In this document: one piece after another, positions 17,435-26,639 of the stretch
Layout of the letters: each line of letters starts with the position of its first letter
Numbering within the stretch: the first letter of the stretch is position 1
Assembly: GCF_016757755.1 (NCBI RefSeq)
Contig: NZ_CP068437.1
Coordinates: 124,001-188,000 of the forward strand
Length of the DNA stretch: 64,000 nt
Direction: 5' to 3'
Source: Shewanella sp. KX20019
Lineage (GTDB): Bacteria; Pseudomonadota; Gammaproteobacteria; Enterobacterales; Shewanellaceae
Made by a program: the position numbers and the translations under genes
The notes under the pieces: model-generated
What the model saw: the letters and a program-made list of their open reading frames with translations, nothing else
What the model was told of the DNA's origin: nothing
Database searches by the model: none

Positions 17435-19084
17435 TTACATGTTTGGATAGTTAGGACCGCCGCCACCTTCAGGTGTTACCCAAGTGATATTCTGGCTTGG
17501 ATCTTTGATGTCGCACGTTTTACAGTGAATACAGTTTTGGCTGTTAATCACAAACTTGTGTTCGCCCGCTTCTTCAATAACTTCATATACCCCCGCTGGG
17601 CAATATCGTTGTGCAGGTTCATCAAATTTAACCAAGTTGAAATCGATTGGAATGCGAGCATCCTTTAAACGCAGATGGCACAGCTGATCTTCCTCATGGA
17701 AAGTATTCGACAAATAAACTGACGACAGTTTATCGAAGCTAAGTTTACCATCTGGTTTAGGGTAATCGATTTTGCTGTAAGCACTTGATTCAGCCATCTG
17801 GGCATAATCTGGTTTATCGTCTCTCAAGGTGACAGGAAACTTACCGCCGAACCAATTCTGGTCAACAAAGTTAAATGCACCGCCAAGATACGTACCAAAT
17901 TTGTGCATAGCTGGGCCAAAGTTACGCGAACAATAAAGTTCCTCTTTTAGCCAGCTCTCATCAAATCGTTGTTGTAGACAGTTGAGATCTTTGCCTGCGT
18001 CAACACCTGCTAACATTGCTTGTGCAAGGGTTTCTGCTGCCAACATACCGCTCTTCATCGCAGTATGTGTGCCCTTAATTTTGGCAAAATTTAAGGTACC
18101 CGCATCACAACCAATAATCATTCCACCTGGGAAGGTGAGTTTTGGTAATGAGTTCAGGCCACCTTTGGTGATCGCACGCGCACCGTAAGATATACGTTCT
18201 CCGCCAGTCAGCGTTTTAGCAATAACAGGATGGGTTTTATAGCGCTGGAATTCATCAAACGGGCTTAAGTGCGGGTTCTTATAGTTAAGATCCACAATCA
18301 AGCCAACGGCGACTTGGTTGTTTTCGAAGTGATACATGAAGCCACCACCCGATGCGCCTTCAGTCAGAGGCCAGCCCCCGGTATGTACCACTTTACCGAG
18401 CTCATGTTGTTCGCTTGGAACGGTCCAGATCTCTTTAAAACCAAGGCCATAATGCTGGGGGGTCTTACCGTTATCCAGTTGGTACTTTTCAATAAGCTGC
18501 TTGCCTAAATGGCCGCGGCAGCCTTCACCAAATACCGTGTATTTAGCGTGAAGTTCCATACCTGGTTCATAGCCATCTTTCGGTTGGCCATCTTCGCCAA
18601 CACCCATGTCGCCTATCTGGATCCCTTTCACACTGTCGTCTGCATTGAAAAGCAGTTCGCTTGCAGGGAAGCCAGGAAATACCTCGACACCTAATTCTTC
18701 GGCACGCTCTGCTAACCAGCGGCACAGATTGCCGACACTGATAATGTAATTGCCTTCGTTGTGCATGGTTTTAGGCACCAAGGAATTAGGCATTGCGCGG
18801 GCATCTGTTGCTGAGCTCAGCATATGGATCTCATCACTGGTTACCGCTGTGTGTAGCGGTGCGCCGGAGTCTTTCCAGTTATCAAAAAGCTCGCTTAAAA
18901 CTTTTGCTTCAAAAACAGCTCCAGAGAGTATGTGGGCTCCAACTTCAGAACCTTTCTCTACGACACAGACAGTGAGCTCTTGACCACTGTCCTTGGATAT
19001 TTGCATTAAACGACAAGCTGCTGCTAATCCTGAGGGCCCCGCACCCACGATTACAACATCGAATTCCATCGATTCGCGTTCCAT
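17435..19084 (-). CDS. Electron transfer flavoprotein-ubiquinone oxidoreductase
   Basis: A 549-residue flavoprotein that passes electrons from ETF to ubiquinone, linking acyl-CoA and amino-acid oxidation to the respiratory chain. It starts with the FAD Rossmann motif VVIVGAGPSGLAAACRL. The C-terminal [4Fe-4S] motif is CIHCKTCDIKDPSQNITW, preceded by a further cysteine (RYCPAGVYE). The start at 19084 is chosen because a GAAGGTGA ribosome site precedes it and the length then equals the family norm; an upstream ATG at 19141 would add 19 unusual residues. etfA and etfB are not in the window. Confidence 0.94.
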   Translation of the reverse strand: MERESMEFDVVIVGAGPSGLAAACRLMQISKDSGQELTVCVVEKGSEVGAHILSGAVFEAKVLSELFDNWKDSGAPLHTAVTSDEIHMLSSATDARAMPNSLVPKTMHNEGNYIISVGNLCRWLAERAEELGVEVFPGFPASELLFNADDSVKGIQIGDMGVGEDGQPKDGYEPGMELHAKYTVFGEGCRGHLGKQLIEKYQLDNGKTPQHYGLGFKEIWTVPSEQHELGKVVHTGGWPLTEGASGGGFMYHFENNQVAVGLIVDLNYKNPHLSPFDEFQRYKTHPVIAKTLTGGERISYGARAITKGGLNSLPKLTFPGGMIIGCDAGTLNFAKIKGTHTAMKSGMLAAETLAQAMLAGVDAGKDLNCLQQRFDESWLKEELYCSRNFGPAMHKFGTYLGGAFNFVDQNWFGGKFPVTLRDDKPDYAQMAESSAYSKIDYPKPDGKLSFDKLSSVYLSNTFHEEDQLCHLRLKDARIPIDFNLVKFDEPAQRYCPAGVYEVIEEAGEHKFVINSQNCIHCKTCDIKDPSQNITWVTPEGGGGPNYPNM

Positions 19085-19339
19085 CAGTTCACCTTCTTTC
19101 ATTTTCCCCCGATAACATACAGTGGGCAAAATCTCGCTCACTATAAACGGGTGTTTTAATGTCTAGCTTCACCTTACCTGAAAATAGGGCTACGGCACAG
19201 AGTTTAAACTGTACAGTTGCAGCTATTTTAAGCATTTTTTTGAGTGATGGCTGTCACATATATTCCACATATGCTGCTGTTAAGCACTAATTACGCTGAT
19301 GAGACTATGGTTTGCGCCCAAAATACGCCTATAATCAAG

Positions 19340-19455
19340 GCTGACGGTTCTCCGAGCTTCTAATCCTACGTCGAGACAGATACGGGTTTTTAGCCGTGGC
19401 AATAACGCCACCGGGGTGAGAAAAGAAATGATCTCACCTCCCCTTACTTGGAAAG
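19340..19455 (+). promoter_or_regulatory. Moco (molybdenum cofactor) riboswitch, probable
   Basis: The leader of moaA begins after a good -10 (TATAAT at 19330-19335). It contains CTCCGAGC followed by three hairpins: ACGG/CCGT near 19382, GTGGC-AATAAC-GCCAC (19396-19411), and GGTGAGA/TCTCACC (19414-19438). The last is immediately before the moaA ribosome site. A Moco RNA motif is known upstream of moaA operons in gammaproteobacteria, where it lowers expression when cofactor is plentiful. The last stem sits close enough to control ribosome access. The assignment rests on position and visible structure; I could not align it to the covariance model. Confidence 0.75.
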
Positions 19456-19461
19456 GTGATC

Positions 19462-20442
19462 ATGTCCCAACTACAAGACAATTTTGGTCGACGGTTTCAT
19501 TATCTGCGTATGTCAGTGACTGACGTATGTAACTTTAAATGCACTTATTGCCTCCCCGATGGTTATCGTCCTGACGGTAAACCTAAGTTTTTAGATCTCA
19601 ATGAGATAGAGCATCTAGTATCTGCGTTCTCTGAAGTCGGCACGCAGAAAATTCGCATCACCGGCGGTGAGCCCTCCTTGCGTAAAGATTTCACCGATAT
19701 TATTCGTATCGTTAAAGATAACGAAAAAATCAATACTATTGCCACTACCACTAATGGTTATCGCTTAGCGGCACATGCCCAAGAGTGGTATGACGCAGGG
19801 CTAAGACGCATCAATATCTCAGTCGACAGTCTCGACCCGAAAATGTTTTATCAAATTACCGGTGAAAACAAATTTGATGAAGTCATGCGTGGGGTCGATG
19901 CTGCGCTTGAGGCGGGCTTTGAACGGGTAAAAATCAACGCAGTATTGCTTAAAGGCTTAAATGATAAAGACTTGCCACGCTTCCTGCATTGGATCAAAAG
20001 TACGCCTATTGATTTGCGTTTTATTGAGCTGATGGAAACGGGTATGGGCCAAGATTATTTTAAAGCCCATCACTTAGCTGGCGCCAATATCAAGACTCAA
20101 TTGCAACAAGAGGGTTGGCAGTTTGATATACCTGCTGCCGACGATGGTCCTGCACAGAATTTTAGCCATCAAGATTACCAAGGCCGCATTGGTCTAATCA
20201 TGCCGTATGCTAAGAATTTTTGTGCTAGCTGTAATCGCCTGCGGGTATCAGCTAAAGGTAAGTTGCACCTGTGTTTGTTCACTGAAAATGGCGTCGACTT
20301 GCGTGACTTGCTGCAAACACAGGATCAACAAGCTGAGCTTATTGAGCGTTTGCATGGGCAGTTAGCGCAGAAAAAAGAGACACATTTTCTGCATGACGGT
20401 ATCACTGGCGTGACGCAGCATCTTGCTTCTATCGGTGGCTAA
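19462..20442 (+). CDS. moaA: GTP 3',8-cyclase (first moaA)
   Basis: A 326-residue radical SAM enzyme that turns GTP into 3',8-cyclo-GTP, the first step of molybdopterin synthesis. The N-terminal cluster motif is CNFKCTYC. The C-terminal cluster is CASCNRLRVSAKGKLHLC, and the protein ends in the family's double glycine (ASIGG). ATG 19462 follows AAAGG and is preferred to an in-frame GTG six bases earlier. It leads the moaA-B-C-D-E-modABC gene run and sits behind a Moco-type riboswitch. A second complete moaA occurs at 39526-40512; the two are clearly paralogues, not a recent duplication. Confidence 0.95.
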   Translation: MSQLQDNFGRRFHYLRMSVTDVCNFKCTYCLPDGYRPDGKPKFLDLNEIEHLVSAFSEVGTQKIRITGGEPSLRKDFTDIIRIVKDNEKINTIATTTNGYRLAAHAQEWYDAGLRRINISVDSLDPKMFYQITGENKFDEVMRGVDAALEAGFERVKINAVLLKGLNDKDLPRFLHWIKSTPIDLRFIELMETGMGQDYFKAHHLAGANIKTQLQQEGWQFDIPAADDGPAQNFSHQDYQGRIGLIMPYAKNFCASCNRLRVSAKGKLHLCLFTENGVDLRDLLQTQDQQAELIERLHGQLAQKKETHFLHDGITGVTQHLASIGG

Positions 20443-20447
20443 ATTCT

Positions 20448-20476
20448 GATCTGACGCAAACCTATTGCGTCAGATC
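20448..20476. promoter_or_regulatory. Perfect 12-bp palindrome between moaA and moaB
   Basis: GATCTGACGCAA and TTGCGTCAGATC enclose a 5-base loop. No T-run follows; instead a TATAAT lies at 20482-20487. It may be an operator or attenuator at a secondary moaB promoter. Confidence 0.55.
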
Positions 20477-20525
20477 CTCGCTATAATCGCCGCATTGACT
20501 AAATTAGTTAAATAAAGAGACCGTT

Positions 20526-21050
20526 ATGGGACATTGTACTCAGAGCCAATTTTTGCCACTTAATATTGCCGTATTAACCCTATCTGACACTCGGAGTATC
20601 GAAAACGACACCTCTGGTCAGTTTTTAGAAACTGCACTGCTTGAAGCTGGGCATCATTTGGCCGAACGTCAGATAATTACAGATGACAAATACCAGATCC
20701 GTTCAGTCATCTCACAATGGGTTGCCTCAGGTAACGTGCAAGTGATTATCACCACTGGCGGCACCGGCTTTACTGAAAGAGACAATACCCCCGAGGCTGT
20801 TAAACCACTGTTTGACCGCGATATCGAAGGCTTTGGTGAGCTATTTCGACATATCACCTATACCGAGCTAGGCACATCTACTGTGCAATCTCGGGCACTC
20901 GGAGGTATTGCCAATAAAACCGCTATATTTTGTCTGCCAGGCTCAACGGGCGCTTGTAAAACAGGTTGGAATAAACTGCTCAAAGAGCAGCTGGATGCCA
21001 GCCATCGCCCTTGCAATTTTGTGATGCACATTAAGAAAGTAACAGACTAA
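20526..21050 (+). CDS. moaB: Molybdenum cofactor biosynthesis protein B
   Basis: A 174-residue protein of the MoaB/MogA fold. Key motifs are LTLSDTRSIENDTSGQ at the start, the nucleotide-binding TTGGTGFTERDNTPEAV, and FCLPGSTGACKTGW. Family members bind molybdopterin and adenylylate it before metal insertion. Whether this one does that job or a MogA elsewhere does is not shown here. The gene lies 83 bases after moaA, with a strong palindrome between. Confidence 0.92.
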   Translation: MGHCTQSQFLPLNIAVLTLSDTRSIENDTSGQFLETALLEAGHHLAERQIITDDKYQIRSVISQWVASGNVQVIITTGGTGFTERDNTPEAVKPLFDRDIEGFGELFRHITYTELGTSTVQSRALGGIANKTAIFCLPGSTGACKTGWNKLLKEQLDASHRPCNFVMHIKKVTD

Positions 21051-21150
21051 TTTATAGATAAGGCTTTGTGCTAACGGTAACTATTGCAAGGTTAGCGGGC
21101 TATCTATACGGTGTTTTGATAAATATGTTGATTAAGAAGGTTTAACCCTA

Positions 21151-21627
21151 ATGACAAATGCTTTTACCCATATCAATGCAGACGGTAACGCGCACATGGT
21201 TGATGTTACAGACAAATCAGTAACAGAACGTGAAGCGAGAGCAGAAGCTTATATCGAGATGGCGAGTGAAACGCTGGAGATGATCATGAGCGGCAGCCAT
21301 CATAAAGGCGATGTATTTGCCACTGCACGTATTGCGGGCATTCAAGCTGCAAAGAAAACCTCTGATTTGATCCCACTATGTCACCCATTGATGCTGACTA
21401 AGGTTGAAGTTGAACTCGAAGCGCAGCCTGAGCATAACCGAGTTTGGATCCGCAGCTTGTGTAAGCTATCAGGTAAAACCGGGGTTGAAATGGAAGCGTT
21501 AACTGCGGCATCAACAGCCGCGCTAACCATTTACGATATGTGTAAAGCAGTACAAAAAGATATGGTGATTTCTCAAGTACGTTTACTTGAGAAGCGTGGC
21601 GGTAAATCAGGTCACTTTAAGGTATAG
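21151..21627 (+). CDS. moaC: Cyclic pyranopterin monophosphate synthase
   Basis: A 158-residue enzyme that converts 3',8-cyclo-GTP from MoaA to cyclic pyranopterin monophosphate. Family marks are MVDVTDKSVTEREARAEA near the start, the active-site LIPLCHPLMLTKV, and the helix GVEMEALTAASTAALTIYDMCKAV. An AGAAGG ribosome site precedes the ATG. It is in the middle of the moa operon, seven bases before moaD. Confidence 0.96.
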   Translation: MTNAFTHINADGNAHMVDVTDKSVTEREARAEAYIEMASETLEMIMSGSHHKGDVFATARIAGIQAAKKTSDLIPLCHPLMLTKVEVELEAQPEHNRVWIRSLCKLSGKTGVEMEALTAASTAALTIYDMCKAVQKDMVISQVRLLEKRGGKSGHFKV

Positions 21628-21633
21628 AAAGAG

Positions 21634-21885
21634 ATGATAAACGTACTATTTTTTGCACAAGTTAGAGAGTTACTCGGTACCGCAAGTATTAAAGTTGCTG
21701 CCGACGAAAATACCCAAACAGCGGAAGGTTTACGAGCAACCTTAGCCGCCACAGATGAAAAATGGGGCAAAATTATGACCTCAGACAAACTATTGGTGGC
21801 GGTTAATCAAACCATTAGCCAGTGGGATACCGTTATCGAAGATGGTGATGAGGTTGCCTTTTTCCCACCAGTGACTGGAGGCTAA
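21634..21885 (+). CDS. moaD: Molybdopterin synthase small subunit
   Basis: An 83-residue ubiquitin-like sulfur carrier. It ends in FFPPVTGG, the double-glycine tail that becomes a thiocarboxylate and gives sulfur to the pyranopterin. It is packed tightly between moaC (6 bases) and moaE (1 base), which implies translational coupling with its partner subunit. Confidence 0.95.
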   Translation: MINVLFFAQVRELLGTASIKVAADENTQTAEGLRATLAATDEKWGKIMTSDKLLVAVNQTISQWDTVIEDGDEVAFFPPVTGG

Positions 21886-21886
21886 G

Positions 21887-22336
21887 ATGATCCGCGTACA
21901 AACTGCAGATTTTAGTGTTCCAGAAGAGTATCAGCTAATTAGCCAAGATAATGGTGATGGCGCTGTGGTCACTTTTGTTGGTAAGGTACGTGACTTCAAT
22001 GATGGCAGCGCGGTTACCGACCTGACCCTTGAGCATTATCCAGGTATGACCGAAGCGGTTTTGAATCAAATCGAAGCCGAGGCGCGTGAGCGCTGGCCGC
22101 TTAACCAGGTAACCATTATTCATCGTGTTGGTCGGATGGCTTTAGGTGAGCAGATTGTATTTATTGGTGTGACTAGCGCGCATCGAAAAGCGGCCTTTGC
22201 TGCCTGTGAGTTTTTAATCGACTTTTTAAAGACCAAGGCTCCTTTTTGGAAGCTTGAAGCGGGTGAAGAGGGTGCTAGTTGGGTTGAAGCGCGTGATTCA
22301 GATGAACAAGCTGCAAATGTGTGGAATAAAAAGTAG
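21887..22336 (+). CDS. moaE: Molybdopterin synthase large subunit
   Basis: A 149-residue catalytic subunit of molybdopterin synthase, which puts two sulfurs into cyclic pyranopterin monophosphate with MoaD as donor. Recognised by GAVVTFVGKVRD, LTLEHYPGMTEAVL, the central IIHRVGRMALGEQIVFIGVTS and HRKAAFAACEFLIDFLKTKAPFWK, which holds the catalytic lysines. The length is typical. Confidence 0.96.
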   Translation: MIRVQTADFSVPEEYQLISQDNGDGAVVTFVGKVRDFNDGSAVTDLTLEHYPGMTEAVLNQIEAEARERWPLNQVTIIHRVGRMALGEQIVFIGVTSAHRKAAFAACEFLIDFLKTKAPFWKLEAGEEGASWVEARDSDEQAANVWNKK

Positions 22337-22375
22337 TCGTATTTGATCTAACCTAACTTACGAGGGAGTTGCTTG

Positions 22376-23155
22376 ATGAAGCTGAGCGTGGTCTTGCTGT
22401 CGGCGTTAATGTCGTTGTTGCTACTAAGCAAAGCGGCTGTAGCGACCGAAGATGTGCCAGCCATAGCGGCGGCATCGAGTATTAAGTTTGCATTAGATGA
22501 TGTGGCAGAGCAGTTCCAACAAGATACTGGCCGTAAAGTACGGATCACCTATGGGTCGTCAGGCAATTTTGTTGCCCAAATAAAGCATGGTGCACCGTTT
22601 GAGCTTTTTCTCTCAGCTGACGAGCGCTACACCAATCAACTGACAAGCGCTGGCCAGACTCAAGGTAAAGGGACTGTTTACGCCGTCGGAAAGCTGGCGC
22701 TGGCAGCCCCTAAGACTTCCCCGCTAGCATTAGATGAAAACCTCGACGGACTAAAGCAGCTCATCGATGCCCAAAAACTAAAGCGTTTCGCCATTGCAAA
22801 TCCAGAGCATGCTCCTTACGGAGAGCGTGCGAAAGAGGTATTGCAGCACCTAGGATTGTGGCAAACGATCCAACCACAGCTTATTTTTGGCGAGAATGTA
22901 TCGCAAGCGGCACAATTTGCACTGAGCGGCTCAACCCAAGGCGGATTAATTGCATTATCGCTCGCATCGGCAGAGCGTTTTAAGCGCCGTGCAAATTATG
23001 TGGTTATCCCACAATCGCTTTATTCCCCATTGAAGCAACGAATGGTATTGACCCTAAAAGCCAAGCAAACTGCTAATGAATTTTATCACTACATTCAAAC
23101 CGACAAAGCGCAGCATATCTTTGCTGAGTATGGTTTCGGCAAAGCGGTTAACTAA
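22376..23155 (+). CDS. modA: Molybdate ABC transporter periplasmic binding protein
   Basis: A 259-residue periplasmic protein with a signal peptide ending about residue 24 (AAVATED). Oxyanion-binding motifs match ModA: AAASSIKFAL, YGSSGNFVAQIKHGAPFELFLSADERY, and NPEHAPYGERAKEVL. It captures molybdate (possibly tungstate) for ModBC. ATG 22376 follows GAGGGAG; a TTG three bases earlier is the alternative. The stop overlaps the modB start by one base. Confidence 0.94.
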   Translation: MKLSVVLLSALMSLLLLSKAAVATEDVPAIAAASSIKFALDDVAEQFQQDTGRKVRITYGSSGNFVAQIKHGAPFELFLSADERYTNQLTSAGQTQGKGTVYAVGKLALAAPKTSPLALDENLDGLKQLIDAQKLKRFAIANPEHAPYGERAKEVLQHLGLWQTIQPQLIFGENVSQAAQFALSGSTQGGLIALSLASAERFKRRANYVVIPQSLYSPLKQRMVLTLKAKQTANEFYHYIQTDKAQHIFAEYGFGKAVN

Positions 23156-23835
23156 TGGATTGGCAAGCACTTTGGCTATCAATTAAACTGAGCACGGTGA
23201 CCGTCGTTATTTTGGTGCCAATGGCCATTCTAGCCGGACGTTTCTTGGCTTATCGTCAATTTCGCGGTAAGTCCTGGGTCGAGGCGTTGGTCATGGTGCC
23301 TTTAGTGCTGCCACCGACCGTGATTGGTTATTACTTATTAGTGGGGTTGGGCAGTGAGTCTTGGCTAGGGCAGATGCTAGAGCAGTTGCTGGGGCATCAA
23401 CTAGTGTTTAATTTCTCAGGGCTGGTGGTCGCCTCTATCTTGGTCAATATTCCCTTTGCTATCCAGCCTATTCAGCGTGCTTTTGAAGCTGTACCTGAAG
23501 ATGTGCGTGACGCAGCAGCTTGTTGTGGCATGAGCCGCACTAAAGCGCTATTTAAAATTGAGTTGCCTATGGTGTGGCCAGGTGTATTAACGGCAATGGT
23601 GCTGGTCTTTTCCCATGTATTGGGCGAGTTTGGCGTAGTGTTAATGATGGGCGGCAATATCGCCGGTGAAACAAAAACCATTGCCATCTCTATTTATGAC
23701 AGCGTGCAGGCATTCGATTTTGCGAGTGCGGGGAATATGTCATTAGTGCTGCTGTTATTTGCGATTACGGTATTGGCGTTGACCACCAGTTTGTCACGAC
23801 GAGTGGGAGGTCAGCATGTCTCAAGTCGTCGCTGA
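23155..23835 (+). CDS. modB: Molybdate ABC transporter permease
   Basis: A 226-residue inner-membrane permease with about five transmembrane helices. The ABC-coupling EAA loop is AAACCGMSRTKALFKIELPMVWPG. The start ATG overlaps the modA stop codon and the 3' end overlaps modC by 20 bases, so the three genes are translationally coupled. Confidence 0.95.
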   Translation: MDWQALWLSIKLSTVTVVILVPMAILAGRFLAYRQFRGKSWVEALVMVPLVLPPTVIGYYLLVGLGSESWLGQMLEQLLGHQLVFNFSGLVVASILVNIPFAIQPIQRAFEAVPEDVRDAAACCGMSRTKALFKIELPMVWPGVLTAMVLVFSHVLGEFGVVLMMGGNIAGETKTIAISIYDSVQAFDFASAGNMSLVLLLFAITVLALTTSLSRRVGGQHVSSRR

Positions 23836-24946
23836 CCTATATTGTCGAATTAGACAAACTGAACATATCAGCATCGATGCGGAATTTACCTGCAAGGCGG
23901 GTGAGGTATTGGCGGTCGTCGGGCCGTCTGGTGGTGGTAAATCCACTCTGCTGCGGATGATCGCTGGCCTAAATAGGCCACAATCGGGTGAAATTAGCTA
24001 TGGCGATACCCGTTGGTATTGCGGTGAAAAATCAATTCAACTGAGCCCGCAGCAACGGCATTTAGGTTATGTGCCACAGCACTTTGGCCTATTCCCCAAT
24101 CTTACCGCGTTAGAGAATGTGATCGCGGCATTAGACCATATCCCAAAGTCAGAACGTGCAGAGCGAGCTAAAGACTGGCTAGAGCGCGTCAATCTACATG
24201 GGTTACCAGACAGATTACCTGCGCACCTATCTGGTGGTCAGCGCCAGAGAGTGGCACTGGCAAGAGCGTTAGCGCGTGAGCCGTCAGTATTGCTGCTTGA
24301 TGAACCCTTTTCGGCAGTTGACAGAGAGACCCGTGAGCGCTTATATCTAGAGCTAGCGCGATTGAAAGAACAGTTAGCCATTCCGGTGATTATGGTCACT
24401 CATGACCTCAATGAAGCATTGCTATTGGCTGATAGCATGATTCTGATCAGCCAAGGAAGAATGTTGCAGCAAGGCCGTCCTCGAGAGGTGTTGACCCGAC
24501 CGCGCAATGAAGCTGTCGCCAAACAGATGGGGTTGCGAAATATTTTCGATGCCGAAGTGATTGCGCAGGAAGATGATCGACAGATCACTTGGCTTAAGTT
24601 TGGTGAGCACCTTATCGCCAGCACTTATTTTGACAGCTTAGAGATAGGCACCAAAGTGCGCTGGGTGATCCCCAATCAAGGTGTTAGGTTTAACTCGATA
24701 AAAAAAGGCCGTTTGTGTCGCAGCTTTAATAAGCTCGATATCACTATCGATTCGATGTTAGTGATGGGTGAGACGGTTCGAGTGCTAGCGAGTGTGGTGG
24801 GAGTGAAGCATAAAATTAATGCTGAAGTGCCATTACATCTAGCCCAAAAGCTGGGACTGGTTGAGGGGGGGGAAACCACGGTGGCACTTAAATCTGAGTT
24901 AATCCATATCTTAGAGGAGCAAGCGGAACCAGCGGCTCAAGCATAA
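23816..24946 (+). CDS. modC: Molybdate ABC transporter ATPase
   Basis: A 376-residue ATPase. Walker A is GPSGGGKST, the signature is LSGGQRQRVALARALAREP, Walker B is VLLLDEPFSAVD, and the H-loop is VMVTHD. The C-terminal part (after about residue 230) is an extended region with a TOBE/Mop-like domain that can bind molybdate and so sense substrate. It ends the moa-mod gene run. About 100 bases separate it from the next gene. Confidence 0.94.
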   Translation: MSQVVADLYCRIRQTEHISIDAEFTCKAGEVLAVVGPSGGGKSTLLRMIAGLNRPQSGEISYGDTRWYCGEKSIQLSPQQRHLGYVPQHFGLFPNLTALENVIAALDHIPKSERAERAKDWLERVNLHGLPDRLPAHLSGGQRQRVALARALAREPSVLLLDEPFSAVDRETRERLYLELARLKEQLAIPVIMVTHDLNEALLLADSMILISQGRMLQQGRPREVLTRPRNEAVAKQMGLRNIFDAEVIAQEDDRQITWLKFGEHLIASTYFDSLEIGTKVRWVIPNQGVRFNSIKKGRLCRSFNKLDITIDSMLVMGETVRVLASVVGVKHKINAEVPLHLAQKLGLVEGGETTVALKSELIHILEEQAEPAAQA

Positions 24947-25042
24947 GCTCCAACGTATGATCAAAGTTTAATCTTTCCGTCACCTTAGCGTTATGAGGCT
25001 TGGCATAGTATGAACTTCTAATCTAAATGCGGAGTTTATCTG

Positions 25043-25393
25043 ATGACAAAAATGCTAACCGGTTCAATTATTCTATCTGCGGTACTCACTTTGCCAGCAA
25101 TGGCGGCTTATACAGGCCCTGGCGTTGCTAGCCATGTCAATACAGCAGCAGACGCGATGAATGCCAAAGATGATACGCCGGTTGAGTTAACGGGTTACCT
25201 AGTCCAAAGTTTAGGTGATGAAAATTACCTGTTTCGTGATGAAAGTGGTGAAGTAAAAGTAGAAATCGATAACAAACTCATAAGAGATATTGAAGTAACA
25301 AGCGATAATAAAGTTACACTCATTGGGCAAGTCGACGATGAGTGGAAAGGTATTGAGATAGAGATTGATAGTATTCGCTTAGTTGCTGAATAA
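25043..25393 (+). CDS. YgiW/YdeI-type periplasmic OB-fold (BOF) protein
   Basis: A 116-residue secreted protein with a signal peptide cut at about AMA-AYTGPG. The mature part fits the bacterial OB-fold family: TPVELTGYLVQSLGDENYLFRDESGEVKVEIDNKL, then VTLIGQVDDEWKGIEIEIDSI. In E. coli ygiW lies next to qseBC and relates to stress tolerance. Here too a two-component pair follows, two genes downstream, which supports the assignment. It precedes the PepSY-like gene by 43 bases. Confidence 0.88.
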   Translation: MTKMLTGSIILSAVLTLPAMAAYTGPGVASHVNTAADAMNAKDDTPVELTGYLVQSLGDENYLFRDESGEVKVEIDNKLIRDIEVTSDNKVTLIGQVDDEWKGIEIEIDSIRLVAE

Positions 25394-25436
25394 TGTAGCG
25401 ATAGAATTGAGTTAGCTTTTTATATTCGGAGGAGTC

Positions 25437-25958
25437 ATGGCTCGCTGGTTAGTAGGTTTGTTATTAGTATCAGGTAGTGCATTTGCAAGCCAAGGTTTGT
25501 ATCCGCTGATGTCGACGGGAGATTACCCGTCGCCGATTGAGATGATGCAAAAGCTAGAGCAACAGCACCCAGGCGTGATCTCTGAATTTGAGGCTAATTT
25601 AGATGCTGGAGAACTCATTTATGAGTTTAAAATGATCGATCCGCAAGCAAAAACAATCATTGAATATGAATACCGTGCGATTGATGGCGCGCTGAAACAG
25701 CGTGAGATCGAGCGCTTGAAAAATGACGACAGAGACGAGCTGGCAGGCATTATGATGCTGCAGCAAAGCGGGTTAACCTTTTCTGAAATGTTAACTATTG
25801 TTTGTAAAGACAGCGCGGGACATTTAGTCAAAGCAGAGGTCGATAATGACCTTGGAATAAGCTATATCGAATTAGAACTTTTAGATGTTGATGGTAAGCG
25901 AAAGCTAGCCTTCGACATGGAAAATAAGCAATTACTACCACTGCTCAAATGGGATTAA
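25437..25958 (+). CDS. Periplasmic PepSY-like protein
   Basis: A 173-residue secreted protein with a short signal peptide ending near SAFASQ. The mature part has two alpha-beta units (PSPIEMMQKLEQQHPGVISEF; GLTFSEMLTIVCKD, then KAEVDNDLGISYIELELLD) of the kind seen in PepSY domains. It carries one cysteine. It lies 3 bases before the response regulator gene, so it probably belongs to the sensing module of the two-component pair, perhaps as a periplasmic modulator of the kinase. Family placement is by pattern and moderate. Confidence 0.65.
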   Translation: MARWLVGLLLVSGSAFASQGLYPLMSTGDYPSPIEMMQKLEQQHPGVISEFEANLDAGELIYEFKMIDPQAKTIIEYEYRAIDGALKQREIERLKNDDRDELAGIMMLQQSGLTFSEMLTIVCKDSAGHLVKAEVDNDLGISYIELELLDVDGKRKLAFDMENKQLLPLLKWD

Positions 25959-25961
25959 AGC

Positions 25962-26639
25962 ATGAAAATACTCATGGTTGAAGATGATGCGACTACCATC
26001 GAATACGTTGTAAAAGGATTTATTGAGCAGGGGCACAATATTGAAACGGCCACCGACGGCCACCAAGGGTTATTGCTAGCGACTAGCATGAAGTATGACC
26101 TGATCCTTTTAGACCGCATGCTGCCCCAGCTCGATGGGCTTAAGCTATTAGCGGCACTGCGTGCGACCGGCAGCCAAACGCCGGTACTTATATTATCTGC
26201 ATTGAGCCATGTTGATGAACGCGTTAAAGGCCTGCGTGCGGGTGGTGACGATTATATGACTAAGCCGTTTGCGTTCTCTGAACTATTGGTTCGCGCAGAG
26301 AAGCTGATGCAACGCGGTGAGTCACAGCCGACGGTGACCGACTTAAATGTTGGCCCATTAGCTATTGAACTGCTGACTCGAAAAGTCACCTTGGATGGAC
26401 AAGAGATCTTACTGCAGCCTAAAGAGTTTCAGTTACTGAAGTACCTTATGGAGCATGAGAATCAAGTGATCAGCCGCACGCTGTTATTTGAAGCAGTATG
26501 GGATTATCACTTCGATCCACGCACCAATGTTATTGACGTACATATTGCTAAGCTGAGACGTAAATTTGAAGAGCTAGGCCATGGTGAGTTGATTGAGACT
26601 GTCCGAGGGGCTGGTTATCGCCTACGCCAAGGGCATTAA
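25962..26639 (+). CDS. OmpR-family response regulator (QseB-like)
   Basis: A 225-residue regulator. The receiver domain has acidic residues EDD at 7-9, the phosphoryl-accepting Asp51 in DLILLDRMLP, and a conserved Lys in DYMTKPF. The C-terminal winged helix follows (EFQLLKYLMEHENQVISRTLLFEAVWDYHFDPRTNVIDVHIAKLRRK, in parts). It should act with the kinase whose frame overlaps its 3' end. The YgiW-like gene upstream recalls the E. coli ygiW-qseBC order. Confidence 0.92.
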   Translation: MKILMVEDDATTIEYVVKGFIEQGHNIETATDGHQGLLLATSMKYDLILLDRMLPQLDGLKLLAALRATGSQTPVLILSALSHVDERVKGLRAGGDDYMTKPFAFSELLVRAEKLMQRGESQPTVTDLNVGPLAIELLTRKVTLDGQEILLQPKEFQLLKYLMEHENQVISRTLLFEAVWDYHFDPRTNVIDVHIAKLRRKFEELGHGELIETVRGAGYRLRQGH

